Below are positions 28,226 through 37,645 of a stretch of 64,000 nucleotides of DNA, in pieces. A model generated the notes under the pieces. It was not told where the DNA came from and searched no databases. It worked only from the letters and a program-made list of their open reading frames with translations. Both the position numbers and the translations under genes were made by a program. Every line of letters begins with the position of its first letter. Position 1 is the stretch's first letter. The stretch lies in NCBI RefSeq assembly GCF_024199005.1, contig NZ_JANATA010000003.1, positions 86,450-150,449 of the forward strand, read 5' to 3'. The stretch is from Opacimonas viscosa (GTDB taxonomy: Bacteria > Pseudomonadota > Gammaproteobacteria > Enterobacterales > Alteromonadaceae).

Positions 28226-29005
28226 ATGGCTATTAATTATGTGCCTTTAGATAAGGCAGTTCACAAAGATCTTAAACTTTCCACAAAACCAGATTATTCT
28301 TTTACCGAAAGTACTCATATCGCAGCGGCAAGCATTCGCGAATATCCACAACTAGCGACGGCTATGCCAATTGTTTTCATCAAGGATGAAAGTACCGGCA
28401 ATCACCACTCTGTTGCTATGTTAGGTGTTGAGCAACAGAAAAATTTATATATGAATGATGGTAAATGGCAAGCGCCACAAGTGCCAATGAACATTCAGCG
28501 TTACCCTTTTGATATCCGCCCAGACGGTGACAAGCTAGGTTTGTACATCGACGAGAATAGTGATTTATTAGGATCAGAAGGCACTAGTTTATTCACTGAA
28601 GACGGTGAAGCATCGGAATTATTGCAAAACCGCCTACAATTTATGGATTTACTGGCTAACAGTGAGCGTCTAACAGCTGAATTCATTAAGAAGGTTGTCG
28701 AGTTAGAATTGTTGACTGAAATTGAAATCCGTTATGTGACTGTAAATAACGAGCGTCGCACAATCACTGGTATGCTTAGCATTGATGAGCCTAAGCTACT
28801 TGATTTAGCTGATGAAGAAGTTGTCGCATTACACAAAAAAGGTTTCTTAGGTGCACTGTATGCCATCATGATGTCTTTGGGCCAGCTTAATCGTTTAGTT
28901 GAGTTATCCAATAACACTGAAAGTCCAATTCGTTCGTTACAAATTGTGAACTTAGCTCAAGAAGCAGCAGCGAAAGCAAAAGCGGAAACAGAAGCTGCGC
29001 AATAA
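28226..29005 (+). CDS. SapC family protein
   Basis: A 259-residue soluble protein of the SapC family (PF07277), with the typical core YPQLATAMPIVFIKD (about residues 40-56), LGVEQQKNLYMNDGKWQAPQ and YPFDIRPD, then a helical C-terminal half ending in an Ala/Glu/Lys-rich tail. SapC was named from Campylobacter S-layer secretion, but homologues in marine gammaproteobacteria often accompany TonB-dependent receptors and tryptophan halogenase-like genes for sugar use. Here none is adjacent. The role is unknown. It ends in a strong terminator. Confidence 0.85.
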   Translation: MAINYVPLDKAVHKDLKLSTKPDYSFTESTHIAAASIREYPQLATAMPIVFIKDESTGNHHSVAMLGVEQQKNLYMNDGKWQAPQVPMNIQRYPFDIRPDGDKLGLYIDENSDLLGSEGTSLFTEDGEASELLQNRLQFMDLLANSERLTAEFIKKVVELELLTEIEIRYVTVNNERRTITGMLSIDEPKLLDLADEEVVALHKKGFLGALYAIMMSLGQLNRLVELSNNTESPIRSLQIVNLAQEAAAKAKAETEAAQ

Positions 29006-29031
29006 TCTCCTTGGGATATCAGCCAAATAAA

Positions 29032-29056
29032 GCCTCGCATTAGCGGGGTTTTTTTT
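29032..29056 (+). terminator. Intrinsic terminator after the sapC-like gene
   Basis: CCTCGC (29033-29038) pairs with GCGGGG (29043-29048, one G-U) around loop ATTA, followed by eight T. It isolates the dcw cluster from upstream transcription. Confidence 0.9.
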
Positions 29057-29149
29057 GGCTTAAAATTAATAAATCGAATGGAATCAATACCTTTAATTTT
29101 ACTGTATAAAAAAACACCATACCATTGTCTGTTTTTACTTACATTTGAC

Positions 29150-29178
29150 TTGACCAAACCAAAAATTGACCATAAACT
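29150..29178 (+). promoter_or_regulatory. Candidate promoter of the dcw cluster (Pmra)
   Basis: TTGACC at 29150-29155 and TAAACT at 29173-29178 with exactly 17 bases between. The start of transcription would fall in the MraZ repeats at 29186-29210. The -35 matches 5 of 6 and the -10 matches 4 of 6. Confidence 0.5.
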
Positions 29179-29185
29179 GCAAATA

Positions 29186-29215
29186 AGTGGGTAAAAGTGG
29201 CACAAAGTGGATCAA
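29186..29215 (+). promoter_or_regulatory. MraZ operator: three direct repeats at 10-base spacing
   Basis: AGTGG occurs at 29186, 29196 and 29206, exactly one helical turn apart, as AGTGGGTAAA, AGTGGCACAA and AGTGGATCAA. MraZ is known to bind direct TGGGN repeats spaced by five bases upstream of its own gene. The location, about 90 bases before mraZ and just past the -10, fits autorepression. Confidence 0.75.
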
Positions 29216-29302
29216 ATAAGTTAGTTCACGTTTAAAAATCTTATTTTCACAATGCCACCCTTACAAAATTCAATGAGATAATAACAATAAAAGGTCTGGG
29301 GC

Positions 29303-29761
29303 ATGTTCCGCGGTGCTAATGCAATTAATCTAGATAGTAAAGGCAGGGTGGCGATACCGACAAAGTATCGACAATCTTTGCTAGATGATTGTCAGGGGCA
29401 GCTGGTTTGCACGATCGATACTAAACAAAGTTGTTTGCTACTTTATCCACTTCACGAATGGGAAGAAATTGAACTAAAACTTGCCAGACTCTCCACTATG
29501 AATACCGCTGAGCGTCGGATTATTCGTCTTACCTTGGGCTACGCTTCTGAAGGTGATATGGATAAAAGCGGACGTTTCTTACTCCCCCCCCCACTGAGAC
29601 AACATGCCAAGCTAGATAAGCAAATTATGCTAGTTGGGCAGTTAAACAAATTTGAAATTTGGGATGCTGACATTTGGCAGAAACAAATTGAAGAAGACAT
29701 CCAGACTGAACAACTGGGTGGTTTTGAGTTGACTGAACGATTACAGGACTTTTCCTTATGA
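29303..29761 (+). CDS. mraZ: Transcriptional regulator MraZ
   Basis: A 152-residue protein with two AbrB/SpoVT-like swapped-hairpin domains: [20 protein letters not shown] at the N-terminus and [19 protein letters not shown] in the second half. MraZ represses the dcw cluster and acts as a ring-shaped octamer on direct repeats, which are present upstream at 29186. The codons for L-P-P-P contain nine C in a row (29584-29592), a slippage-prone tract. Its stop overlaps the rsmH start (ATGATG). Confidence 0.95.
   Translation: MFRGANAINLDSKGRVAIPTKYRQSLLDDCQGQLVCTIDTKQSCLLLYPLHEWEEIELKLARLSTMNTAERRIIRLTLGYASEGDMDKSGRFLLPPPLRQHAKLDKQIMLVGQLNKFEIWDADIWQKQIEEDIQTEQLGGFELTERLQDFSL
29584..29592 (+). 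repeat. Nine-base poly-C tract inside mraZ
   Basis: An uninterrupted run of nine C within the second AbrB domain codons of mraZ. Loss or gain of one base would truncate or garble the last third of MraZ. Confidence 0.9.
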
Positions 29762-30690
29762 TGGACCCGGCGCATTATTCAGTGTTACTCAAAGAGTCGC
29801 TAGCAGGATTAGCGATTAAACCTGATGGTATTTATGTCGATGCGACTTTTGGTCGTGGCGGTCATTCGAGTGCTATTTTGGCTGAGTTAGGTCCACAGGG
29901 TCGTTTATTTGCCTTTGACCGTGATCCTCAAGCAATTGTTGCTGCCGAGAAGTTTGCCGGTGATACTCGATTTAGAATCTTTCATGCTGCTTTTGCTGAT
30001 ATGCAGTCATGCCTTGCAGAAGCTTTAGATATTCATCACGTTGATGGTGTATTGATGGATTTAGGTGTGTCATCTCCGCAGTTAGACCAAGCTGAGCGTG
30101 GGTTTAGTTTTCTCCGTGATGGCCCACTCGATATGCGTATGGATACTACTAAAGGGCAAAGTGCAGCCCAATGGTTAACGTATGCTGACGAACAAGATAT
30201 TGCACAGGTTATAAAGGAATTTGGCGAAGAAAAATTCGGCAAGCGCATCGCGCACGCGATTGCGAACACGCGCAAAGAGACGCCCCTTACGAGTACGTTG
30301 CAATTAGCACAAATTATCAGTGATGCCATGCCTGTTAAAGACAAGCACAAACATCCTGCGACACGTGCATTTCAAGGGATCCGAATTTATATAAATAGTG
30401 AGTTAGATCAGTTAAGAGATGGTCTGAAGGCGGCTACGGCCATGCTTAAGCCGGCAGGACGTTTGTCGATCATTAGTTTTCATTCTTTGGAAGACCGTTT
30501 GGTAAAACGTTTTATGAAGGACCAAGCAAAAGGCAAATCGGCACCGCGTAATATGCCAATTACCCAAGCCGAAATTGATGCAGATAAGGTGCTAAAAATA
30601 GTCGGAAAAGCGCACAAAGCGAGTGAATCTGAGTTGCAAGAAAATATTCGTTCGCGCAGTGCAGTGTTGCGGGTGGCAGAAAAATTATGA
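29758..30690 (+). CDS. rsmH: 16S rRNA (cytosine-1402-N4)-methyltransferase RsmH
   Basis: A 310-residue SAM methyltransferase (MraW) that methylates N4 of C1402 in the ribosomal decoding centre. Motifs: [15 protein letters not shown] at the start, [15 protein letters not shown] (SAM site), [20 protein letters not shown], and the C-terminal [18 protein letters not shown] with [15 protein letters not shown]. Length matches E. coli (313). It overlaps mraZ upstream and ftsL downstream by four bases each. Confidence 0.97.
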   Translation: MMDPAHYSVLLKESLAGLAIKPDGIYVDATFGRGGHSSAILAELGPQGRLFAFDRDPQAIVAAEKFAGDTRFRIFHAAFADMQSCLAEALDIHHVDGVLMDLGVSSPQLDQAERGFSFLRDGPLDMRMDTTKGQSAAQWLTYADEQDIAQVIKEFGEEKFGKRIAHAIANTRKETPLTSTLQLAQIISDAMPVKDKHKHPATRAFQGIRIYINSELDQLRDGLKAATAMLKPAGRLSIISFHSLEDRLVKRFMKDQAKGKSAPRNMPITQAEIDADKVLKIVGKAHKASESELQENIRSRSAVLRVAEKL

Positions 30691-31001
30691 TGCAGACAGA
30701 TAACCAACTCGTCAATATTTTGCTAAAGGATCTAGCCCGCAACTTCATGCGGGTTTTGTTGTTTATAGCGGTTATTGTGACAGCCTTTGGTGTCATTCTC
30801 TCGGTCCATGAAAATCGTCAGCTATCTATAAAATTAGAAGAGTTAATGCAAGAACAGGATGAGCTTGATGTCGAATGGCGGCACTTGGTGCTAGAACAAA
30901 GCGCATTGACTGAACACAACCGTATCGAAACTATGGTCCAGCAAAAGCTCAATATGCGTCGCCCTACCACCACAGAAGAAATCGTAGTGGTGATTGAATG
31001 A
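30687..31001 (+). CDS. ftsL: Cell division protein FtsL
   Basis: A 104-residue bitopic protein: short cytoplasmic N-terminus, one membrane span (about 18-37, [19 protein letters not shown]), then a periplasmic coiled coil rich in Glu and Leu ([20 protein letters not shown]). FtsL forms the FtsQLB complex that activates FtsWI at the septum. The end [18 protein letters not shown] is typical. It is read with four-base overlaps between rsmH and ftsI. Confidence 0.93.
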   Translation: MMQTDNQLVNILLKDLARNFMRVLLFIAVIVTAFGVILSVHENRQLSIKLEELMQEQDELDVEWRHLVLEQSALTEHNRIETMVQQKLNMRRPTTTEEIVVVIE

Positions 31002-32746
31002 GTAAGTCCTATACAGAAAAAAACACTACAGAGAAGAAAGTTGCTCCAGCGGTCGTGACATGGCGGTTTGTTCTGGTTGTTGTGGCGATAATGTTAGTGT
31101 TTACAGGGATTGGCACTCGAGCAGCCTATATTCAAGTAATTGAACCGGATCAACTGATCAAACAAGGTGATAATCGGACCAAAAGAACCCGAAATACTCC
31201 AGCTCATAGAGGCTTGATCACCGACCGTCATGGTGAAGAATTAGCGGTGTCTATTCCGGTTCGAGCTATCTATGCGGATCCAAAAATTGTTGCTCAGCAG
31301 AATTCGTTAGCTGATACCAGACGTTGGTCAGCCCTAGCCAAAGTGTTAAATCAAAATGTGACCAAGCTACAAGAAAAAGTGAGTAATCCGAAACGTCGCT
31401 TTGTGTATTTACAACGTCAAGTGACGCCAGCTATGGCAAATTATGTCGAAGAACTGGATATTCCAGGCGTATATTTGCGCAATGAATCACGTCGTTATTA
31501 TCCAGCTGGGGAAGTTTCTGCGCATGTCATTGGATTCACTAACGTGGATGATAAGGGCATCGAAGGTATCGAAAGTTTGTTTAATACGCATTTGACGGGT
31601 AAAGCCGCCAAACGTGTAATTCGCCGTGATGGACGCGGTCGCCAGGTTGAGTTATTACGCGAAGAAAAAGGCGAAAAAGCCAAGGATTTACAGCTGACGA
31701 TTGACCAGCGCATCCAAGCACTGGCGTACAAAGAAATCAAAAAAGCGTTAACCTTGTATCAAGCCCGTTCAGCTTCTGCGATTGTGGTAGACGTAGAAAC
31801 TGCGGAAGTCCTCGCATTGGTCAACGGACCGTCATACAACCCAAACAATCGCAGCAATGTAGGTTCACATCGTATTCGTAATCGTGTGGTGACGGATGCT
31901 TTTGAACCAGGTTCTGCAGTCAAACCATTAGCTGTGCTCAGTGCACTAGAGTTTGGTACTACCGAAAAAGATGCCCTCATCGATACGCACCCAGGCTGGA
32001 TGCGCCTTGGGGGGAGTCGAGTGTCGGATAGCCGTAATTACGGCGAAATTGACTTGCGAACCATCATTCAAAAATCATCCAATATGGGTACCTCAAAGCT
32101 AGCGTTATCTGTACCCAAAGAGTTTTTATTAGATACTTATTACAATATCGGACTGATGAGCGAGACCGGCATGAATATGCTGGGCGAAAGTAATGGTATT
32201 TTCCATGAGCGCAACCGCTGGTCTGATTTTGAATTGGCAACGTTATCTTTTGGTTACGGCTTATCGGTCACTACAGCCCAGTTAGCGCGCATGTATACCA
32301 CGCTAGCAAATGGTGGCATTAATCAGGAATTATCCATCATTAAAAATATGGATAAGGCTGCAGGAGAACGTGTTTTCTCAACAGAAAACACACAGTATGT
32401 TTTAGAACTTATGGAAAGCGTGACGCAAAAAGACGGTTCAGGGACCAAAGCCGCAGTACCGGGGTATCGAGTGGCTGGTAAAACGGGGACCAGTAGAAAA
32501 GCGGTCGCCGGTGGATATGGCGAAGAATACGTGAATATTTTCGCTGGCGTGGCGCCTGTTTCAGATCCGCAACTCGTCGTAGTTGTTCTCGTCAATGAAC
32601 CCGCTGGGGATTTATATTATGCCGGCGATACTGCAGCACCTGTGTTTTCAAAGATCATGAGTGGTAGTTTACAAATTTTAAATGTTGCACCCGATGCACA
32701 AAATAATAATAACGTAGCGCAAATAAGTGCGCTGGAGGATGAATAG
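30998..32746 (+). CDS. ftsI: Septal peptidoglycan transpeptidase FtsI (PBP3)
   Basis: A 582-residue class B penicillin-binding protein. One N-terminal membrane span (about 20-42, FVLVVVAIMLVFTGIGTRAA), a pedestal domain with RGLITDRHGEELAVS, and the transpeptidase domain with the S-x-x-K box (FEPGSAVKPL), SSN (QKSSNMGTSK) and KTGT (AGKTGTSRKA). It cross-links septal wall with FtsW. The C-terminus ends with NNNNVAQISALEDE. In other gammaproteobacteria murE follows; here murF starts five bases after the stop. Confidence 0.97.
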   Translation: MSKSYTEKNTTEKKVAPAVVTWRFVLVVVAIMLVFTGIGTRAAYIQVIEPDQLIKQGDNRTKRTRNTPAHRGLITDRHGEELAVSIPVRAIYADPKIVAQQNSLADTRRWSALAKVLNQNVTKLQEKVSNPKRRFVYLQRQVTPAMANYVEELDIPGVYLRNESRRYYPAGEVSAHVIGFTNVDDKGIEGIESLFNTHLTGKAAKRVIRRDGRGRQVELLREEKGEKAKDLQLTIDQRIQALAYKEIKKALTLYQARSASAIVVDVETAEVLALVNGPSYNPNNRSNVGSHRIRNRVVTDAFEPGSAVKPLAVLSALEFGTTEKDALIDTHPGWMRLGGSRVSDSRNYGEIDLRTIIQKSSNMGTSKLALSVPKEFLLDTYYNIGLMSETGMNMLGESNGIFHERNRWSDFELATLSFGYGLSVTTAQLARMYTTLANGGINQELSIIKNMDKAAGERVFSTENTQYVLELMESVTQKDGSGTKAAVPGYRVAGKTGTSRKAVAGGYGEEYVNIFAGVAPVSDPQLVVVVLVNEPAGDLYYAGDTAAPVFSKIMSGSLQILNVAPDAQNNNNVAQISALEDE

Positions 32747-32751
32747 TCATT

Positions 32752-34203
32752 ATGATTAATCTTACTTTACACGACATTATACAGCATTTTGCTCGTTCTG
32801 AATTGCTTGATGATAGCACCATACTGGCAGCAGATAACGATATTAAATCCAGCGAGTTAATTATTTCAGGTGTCTCTACTGATACTAGGACGATACAACC
32901 TGGGGATGTGTTTATTGCATTGGTTGGGCCAAATTTTAATGGTCATGCGTTTATTTCTGAAGCACGTCAGAAAGGTGCTGTAGCAGCTATTGTGAGTGAG
33001 CCTACACAAACATTTATTCCAGAAATCATTGTGTCTGATACCAAGTTGGCACTTGGCGAGTTAGGTGCATTTGTTAAACAACAAGTCAATCCTAAAACAA
33101 TCGCGATTACTGGGAGCTGTGGCAAAACCACCGTTAAGGAAATGGTAACAGCGATATTGCAAGAGTGTGGGTCAGTATTATCAACTAATGGTAATTATAA
33201 CAATGATATTGGTGTACCACTAACATTGTTGAGAATCGAAGAACATCATGAATTCGCGGTGATTGAGATGGGGGCAAATCATCTTGGGGAAATCGCGTAT
33301 ACAACAAAGCTAACTCAGCCAGACGTCGCAACTATTGTCAACGCAGATGCCGCACATTTAGAAGGGTTTGGTAGTTTATTTGGGGTCGCTCGTGCCAAAA
33401 GTGAAATTTTTAAAGGCCTAGGTCCTCAAGGCACCGCAATCTTAAATTACGATAGCCAATTTCATGATTTTTGGCGTGGTAAGTTAGCCAACGAGTTTAT
33501 TTATTCCTTCTCATTAAATGAAGCACCGGGCGGCAATGCTGATTACACTGCGGAATCTGTCGGTCTAGCGTATAACGGTTGTGCGCATTTCATTATGCAT
33601 ACCCCGATTGGCGAGATGAACATTGAGCTGACTTTACCAGGCTTGCACAATGTGGGCAACGCATTACTAGCCGCTGCACTAAGTATCAATGTTGGTGCTA
33701 GTTTAGAACATGTTCGGGATGGTTTGGCGAAAATGCAAAACGTTGCAGGTCGCTTGCATGTCAAACAAATATCAGAACAAGTACGTTTGATTGATGATAC
33801 TTACAATGCTGCTGTGGGTTCAGTTAAAGCGGCTATTGAGCTACTAAGTCAGTATGAAGGAAAACGCGTTTTGGTTTTAGGTGATATGGCAGAGCTAGGT
33901 GATAAAGCGCGTTACTATCATGAAGAAATAGGTACATTGGCCAAAGATAAAGGTATTGAGTATTTGTTTACTCTGGGTGTATTAAGCCAATCAGCGAGTC
34001 AAGTCTTTGGGGCAAATGGAGCTCACTTTTCAGCGATTGATGCACTCAACGATACGCTATATAACACCTTGTACAACACACCTGAGAATATCACTATTTT
34101 GGTTAAAGGCTCCCGCTCAGCTCGCATGGAAAGAGTCGTCAAAGCACTGGAGGAATCCCCCGTGGGAAAGCTTGATAGAAGCCGAGGGCTTATCGCGTGT
34201 TAA
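32752..34203 (+). CDS. murF: UDP-N-acetylmuramoyl-tripeptide--D-alanyl-D-alanine ligase
   Basis: A 483-residue Mur ligase adding D-Ala-D-Ala to the UDP-MurNAc-tripeptide. The N-terminal substrate domain has [19 protein letters not shown], the P-loop is [13 protein letters not shown], and [25 protein letters not shown] and [11 protein letters not shown] are MurF-specific. The last distinguishes it from MurE, whose substrate loop differs. The ribosome site GGAGG (32734-32738) is 13 bases before the ATG, which is rather far; coupling to the end of ftsI is likely. It is the only one of the four amino acid-adding Mur ligases in this cluster. It overlaps mraY. Confidence 0.95.
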   Translation: MINLTLHDIIQHFARSELLDDSTILAADNDIKSSELIISGVSTDTRTIQPGDVFIALVGPNFNGHAFISEARQKGAVAAIVSEPTQTFIPEIIVSDTKLALGELGAFVKQQVNPKTIAITGSCGKTTVKEMVTAILQECGSVLSTNGNYNNDIGVPLTLLRIEEHHEFAVIEMGANHLGEIAYTTKLTQPDVATIVNADAAHLEGFGSLFGVARAKSEIFKGLGPQGTAILNYDSQFHDFWRGKLANEFIYSFSLNEAPGGNADYTAESVGLAYNGCAHFIMHTPIGEMNIELTLPGLHNVGNALLAAALSINVGASLEHVRDGLAKMQNVAGRLHVKQISEQVRLIDDTYNAAVGSVKAAIELLSQYEGKRVLVLGDMAELGDKARYYHEEIGTLAKDKGIEYLFTLGVLSQSASQVFGANGAHFSAIDALNDTLYNTLYNTPENITILVKGSRSARMERVVKALEESPVGKLDRSRGLIAC

Positions 34204-35279
34204 TACTTATTACCGATTGGTTGATGCAATTTGATGTAGGCTTTAGTGTCCTAGGGTATCTTACTTTACGTACCATACTTGCAACGTTAACGGCATTACT
34301 TATGGCTATTTTGATTGGCCCAAAAATGATTTTATGGTTACAAAAATTGCAGATCGGGCAAACCGTTCGCGATGATGGTCCTGAATCGCACTTGCAAAAA
34401 ATGGGGACACCGACCATGGGCGGTGTACTTATTTTGGCAGCGATTTTGACCAGTGTACTGTTGTGGGCGGACCTCAGTAATGAGTATGTTTGGGTAACGT
34501 TAACTATAGTTGTTGGTTACGGTGTTGTGGGTTTTGTAGATGATTATCGTAAAGTCGTCCGCAAAGATGCAAAAGGACTGATCGCACGCTGGAAATATCT
34601 GTGGCAATCCATTATCGCTTTAGCAGTGGCGATTTACTTATATGCCAATGCCACCTCTCCAGAACAAACTGCGTTAGTTGTCCCCTTTTTCAAAGATGTT
34701 ATGCCTCAATTGGGGATGTTCTATATCGTTGTTGTATATTTTACGGTTGTGGGTAGTAGTAATGCAGTGAATCTGACGGATGGTCTAGATGGTCTTGCCA
34801 TAGTACCAACCATATTGGTTGCTGGCGCATTAGCCATTTTTGCTTATGTCACTGGCAATATTAACTTCTCCGAATATTTACATATTCCATATATTCCACA
34901 GGTCAGTGAATTAGTCATTATCTGTGGTGCGATTATTGGTGCCGGTTTGGGTTTCTTATGGTTCAACGCTTACCCTGCCCAAGTATTTATGGGGGATGTG
35001 GGTTCATTAGCACTAGGTGGCACACTGGGTATAATCGCTGTGTTGGTCCGTCAGGAAATCGTATTGATCATTCTAGGTGGTATTTTTGTTATTGAAACCT
35101 TGTCGGTCATTATTCAAGTAGGTTCTTTTAAATTAAGAGGTAAGCGGGTTTTTCGTATGGCACCGATTCATCATCATTTTGAGTTAAAAGGTTGGCCAGA
35201 GCCAAAGGTTATCGTCCGTTTTTGGATCATTTCGTTAATTCTTGTTTTAGTCGGACTTGCGACTTTGAAGTTGAGATAG
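34197..35279 (+). CDS. mraY: Phospho-N-acetylmuramoyl-pentapeptide-transferase
   Basis: A 360-residue integral membrane enzyme with about ten spans that moves phospho-MurNAc-pentapeptide to undecaprenyl phosphate, making lipid I. Diagnostic sites: [13 protein letters not shown], the aspartates of [27 protein letters not shown], and the HHH loop [18 protein letters not shown]. The start is GTG at 34197, which gives exactly the E. coli length (360) and an alignable start ([20 protein letters not shown]); it overlaps murF by seven bases. The next gene is ftsW after seven bases, where murD would usually be. Confidence 0.96.
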   Translation: MLILITDWLMQFDVGFSVLGYLTLRTILATLTALLMAILIGPKMILWLQKLQIGQTVRDDGPESHLQKMGTPTMGGVLILAAILTSVLLWADLSNEYVWVTLTIVVGYGVVGFVDDYRKVVRKDAKGLIARWKYLWQSIIALAVAIYLYANATSPEQTALVVPFFKDVMPQLGMFYIVVVYFTVVGSSNAVNLTDGLDGLAIVPTILVAGALAIFAYVTGNINFSEYLHIPYIPQVSELVIICGAIIGAGLGFLWFNAYPAQVFMGDVGSLALGGTLGIIAVLVRQEIVLIILGGIFVIETLSVIIQVGSFKLRGKRVFRMAPIHHHFELKGWPEPKVIVRFWIISLILVLVGLATLKLR

Positions 35280-35286
35280 GCACCCA

Positions 35287-36573
35287 ATGACAACACAATC
35301 CTTACAACAACTGTTTCAAGCTAGGCACGCTTCATCAGGCCCAGTCGAAACACGTCTATATGATTTGGGATTGATTTGTATTGTCATTGCACTAATTGCT
35401 TTAGGTATCGTTATTGTCGGTTCAGCTTCGATGCCTGAAGGCACTGCAAAGTTCGATAATCCGTACCATTTCATCATACGTCATATTATCTTTGCCGGAC
35501 TTGCCTGTATGGTTGGGATGTTTACGCTAACAATACCTATGTCTGTATGGCAAAAGTACAATCCATATTTGTTGTTTGCTGCTTTCTTGCTGCTAGTTGC
35601 AGTATTACTTATTGGTCGAAGTGTGAACGGGGCAATGCGTTGGATCACCATCGGACCGATTAATATCCAAGCGGCAGAGCCCGCTAAATTATTCTTTTTT
35701 AGCTACCTTGCTGGGTACTTGGTCCGCCGCTATGAAGAAGTAACAGAAAACTTAAAGGGCTTCTTAAAACCTTTAGCCGTATTCTTTGTGTTTGGTGTTT
35801 TACTCCTTAATCAGCCAGATTTTGGGACCACAGTGGTGATGTTTATTACCACAATTGGATTATTGTTTTTAGTGGGTGCCAAAATTTATCAGTTCGTGGG
35901 TATTGTGATTACAGGTGGCTTCCTAGGAGTGGCGATGATCATATTTGCCGAATATCGGATGCGTCGAATTACTGCGTTTTTAGATCCTTGGGCCGACCCT
36001 TTTGGTAGTGGTTATCAGCTGACACAGTCATTGATGGCGTATGGTCGTGGTGATTGGTTTGGTCAAGGTTTGGGTAACAGCCTGCAAAAATTACAATTTT
36101 TACCAGAAGCTCATACCGATTTTATCGTCGCCATTTTAGCCGAGGAATTAGGTTATGTGGGCGTCTTATGCTTACTGGGTTTAATCATGGCTTTGGTGAT
36201 GAAAGCGTTGTTTTTAGGTAAACGCGCACTACACAATGATATGGCATTTTCTGGTTATTTTGCTTATGCCATTGGTATTTGGTTTAGCTTTCAAACCGTC
36301 GTGAATGTCGGTGCCAGTGCAGGCGCATTACCGACCAAAGGACTGACTTTACCACTTGTTAGTTATGGTGGTTCAAGTTTGATCGTCATGGCGATTGCGG
36401 TTTCGGTATTGATTCGTATTGATTACGAATGTCGTTGCAACGAGATGCGGTTGGCCGAGGCAAAGCCAGTGAAAAAGAAAGCGACCAAGCGCAAGCCAAA
36501 AAAACAGATTGTGATTGACGATGAGTCCCTTGCTCCTGCAGGCGGTACTGAGCCAGAGGTGCAAAATGCCTAA
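35287..36573 (+). CDS. ftsW: Septal peptidoglycan glycosyltransferase FtsW
   Basis: A 428-residue SEDS-family protein with ten membrane spans that polymerises lipid II at the septum together with FtsI. Motifs: GSASMPEG near span 1, GAMRWITIGPINIQAAEPAKL, QPDFGTTVVMF, GSGYQLTQSLMAYGRGDWFG, LPEAHTDFIVAILAEELGY and KGLTLPLVSYGGSSLIVM. The cytoplasmic C-terminus has a lysine-rich stretch (KPVKKKATKRKPKKQ). It overlaps murG by eight bases. The upstream gap to mraY is only seven bases with a weak ribosome site. Confidence 0.96.
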   Translation: MTTQSLQQLFQARHASSGPVETRLYDLGLICIVIALIALGIVIVGSASMPEGTAKFDNPYHFIIRHIIFAGLACMVGMFTLTIPMSVWQKYNPYLLFAAFLLLVAVLLIGRSVNGAMRWITIGPINIQAAEPAKLFFFSYLAGYLVRRYEEVTENLKGFLKPLAVFFVFGVLLLNQPDFGTTVVMFITTIGLLFLVGAKIYQFVGIVITGGFLGVAMIIFAEYRMRRITAFLDPWADPFGSGYQLTQSLMAYGRGDWFGQGLGNSLQKLQFLPEAHTDFIVAILAEELGYVGVLCLLGLIMALVMKALFLGKRALHNDMAFSGYFAYAIGIWFSFQTVVNVGASAGALPTKGLTLPLVSYGGSSLIVMAIAVSVLIRIDYECRCNEMRLAEAKPVKKKATKRKPKKQIVIDDESLAPAGGTEPEVQNA

Positions 36574-37645
36574 ATTAATGATCATGGCAGGTGGTACTGG
36601 TGGACATATTTTTCCGGGAATAGCCGTCGCAGAAGCATTACCAAAGAATTGGGAAGTGATATGGTTAGGGACGGCAGACCGTATGGAAGCTGATATTATA
36701 CCAAAACACAATATTCCTTTTTTCACAATCGAAATAAAAGGTATCCGTGGGAATGGATTATTGCGGATGTTAGCTTTACCGTTGACGTTAGCAAAGGCGG
36801 TTTATCAAGCATATCGCATTATTCTTCACGAACAGCCTGATGCTGTTTTAGGAATGGGGGGCTATGCCAGTGGACCTGGCGGGATTGCAACTAAATTAGC
36901 GGGCTTACCTTTGTACTTACATGAACAAAATGCAGTATTGGGAATGACGAATCGTTGGTTAAGCAAAATTGCTAACCACCTGTTTACGGGTTTCCCGTTA
37001 TCCAATACAGGTACATTAGTGGGCAATCCAGTGCGTCAGGCGTTTGGACAAATACCTGAACCTATTCAGCGAACGATATCTGACAAACTGTCAATTCTAG
37101 TAGTGGGTGGTTCGTTGGGGGCCAAGGTTTTAAACGAGACATTACCAGAAATATTCAGTGAAATCGGTGGTTTTGTAGTGGTGCACCAGTGCGGTAAAGG
37201 TAACACTCAAAAAGTGACCGCTAACTATGCAAGTGCACTCAAATCAACGAATAACGCCAGCGCTAGTGAAAATGAAATAGTGCTGACAGATTTTATCGAT
37301 GATATGGCGAGTGCTTTTGCCCAAGCCGATATCATCATTTGTCGAGCGGGTGCATTGACCGTGGCAGAGGTTGCAATGGCAGGAAGAACCGCAATTTTTG
37401 TTCCTCTGCCCAGTGCAGTGAATGATCACCAGACGCGTAATGCAGAATACTTAAGTCTAAATGATGCGGCTTATCTAGTGCCCCAGGCACAAATAAAACC
37501 ACAAATAAGAGAGATACTCACTACACTTAAAGCTGCGCCAAACAAGAGCTTTGACAAAAGTATACTAGTAAAATCCTATGCCCGTTTTGCTGCAGCAGAA
37601 AAAATAGTAACGCATATTATTGATAATACAGTGGTGCGCACATGA
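36566..37645 (+). CDS. murG: Lipid II-forming GlcNAc transferase MurG
   Basis: A 359-residue GT28 glycosyltransferase on the inner face of the membrane that adds GlcNAc to lipid I. The N-terminal MIMAGGTGGHIFPGIAVAEA loop, GMGGYASGPGGIATKL, LHEQNAVLGMTNR and the UDP-GlcNAc site ICRAGALTVAEVA with PLPSAVNDHQTRNAEYL are all present. I take ATG 36566 as the start since the protein opens at MPKLMIMAGG; an upstream in-frame ATG would add 17 residues read inside ftsW. It overlaps ddl by four bases; murC, normally here, is missing. Confidence 0.96.
   Translation: MPKLMIMAGGTGGHIFPGIAVAEALPKNWEVIWLGTADRMEADIIPKHNIPFFTIEIKGIRGNGLLRMLALPLTLAKAVYQAYRIILHEQPDAVLGMGGYASGPGGIATKLAGLPLYLHEQNAVLGMTNRWLSKIANHLFTGFPLSNTGTLVGNPVRQAFGQIPEPIQRTISDKLSILVVGGSLGAKVLNETLPEIFSEIGGFVVVHQCGKGNTQKVTANYASALKSTNNASASENEIVLTDFIDDMASAFAQADIIICRAGALTVAEVAMAGRTAIFVPLPSAVNDHQTRNAEYLSLNDAAYLVPQAQIKPQIREILTTLKAAPNKSFDKSILVKSYARFAAAEKIVTHIIDNTVVRT

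Noticed and set aside
32739..32759. Tiny ORF starting at the ATG overlapping the ftsI end, as a murE leftover
   Set aside because: It has only six codons in another frame and no Mur-like sequence.
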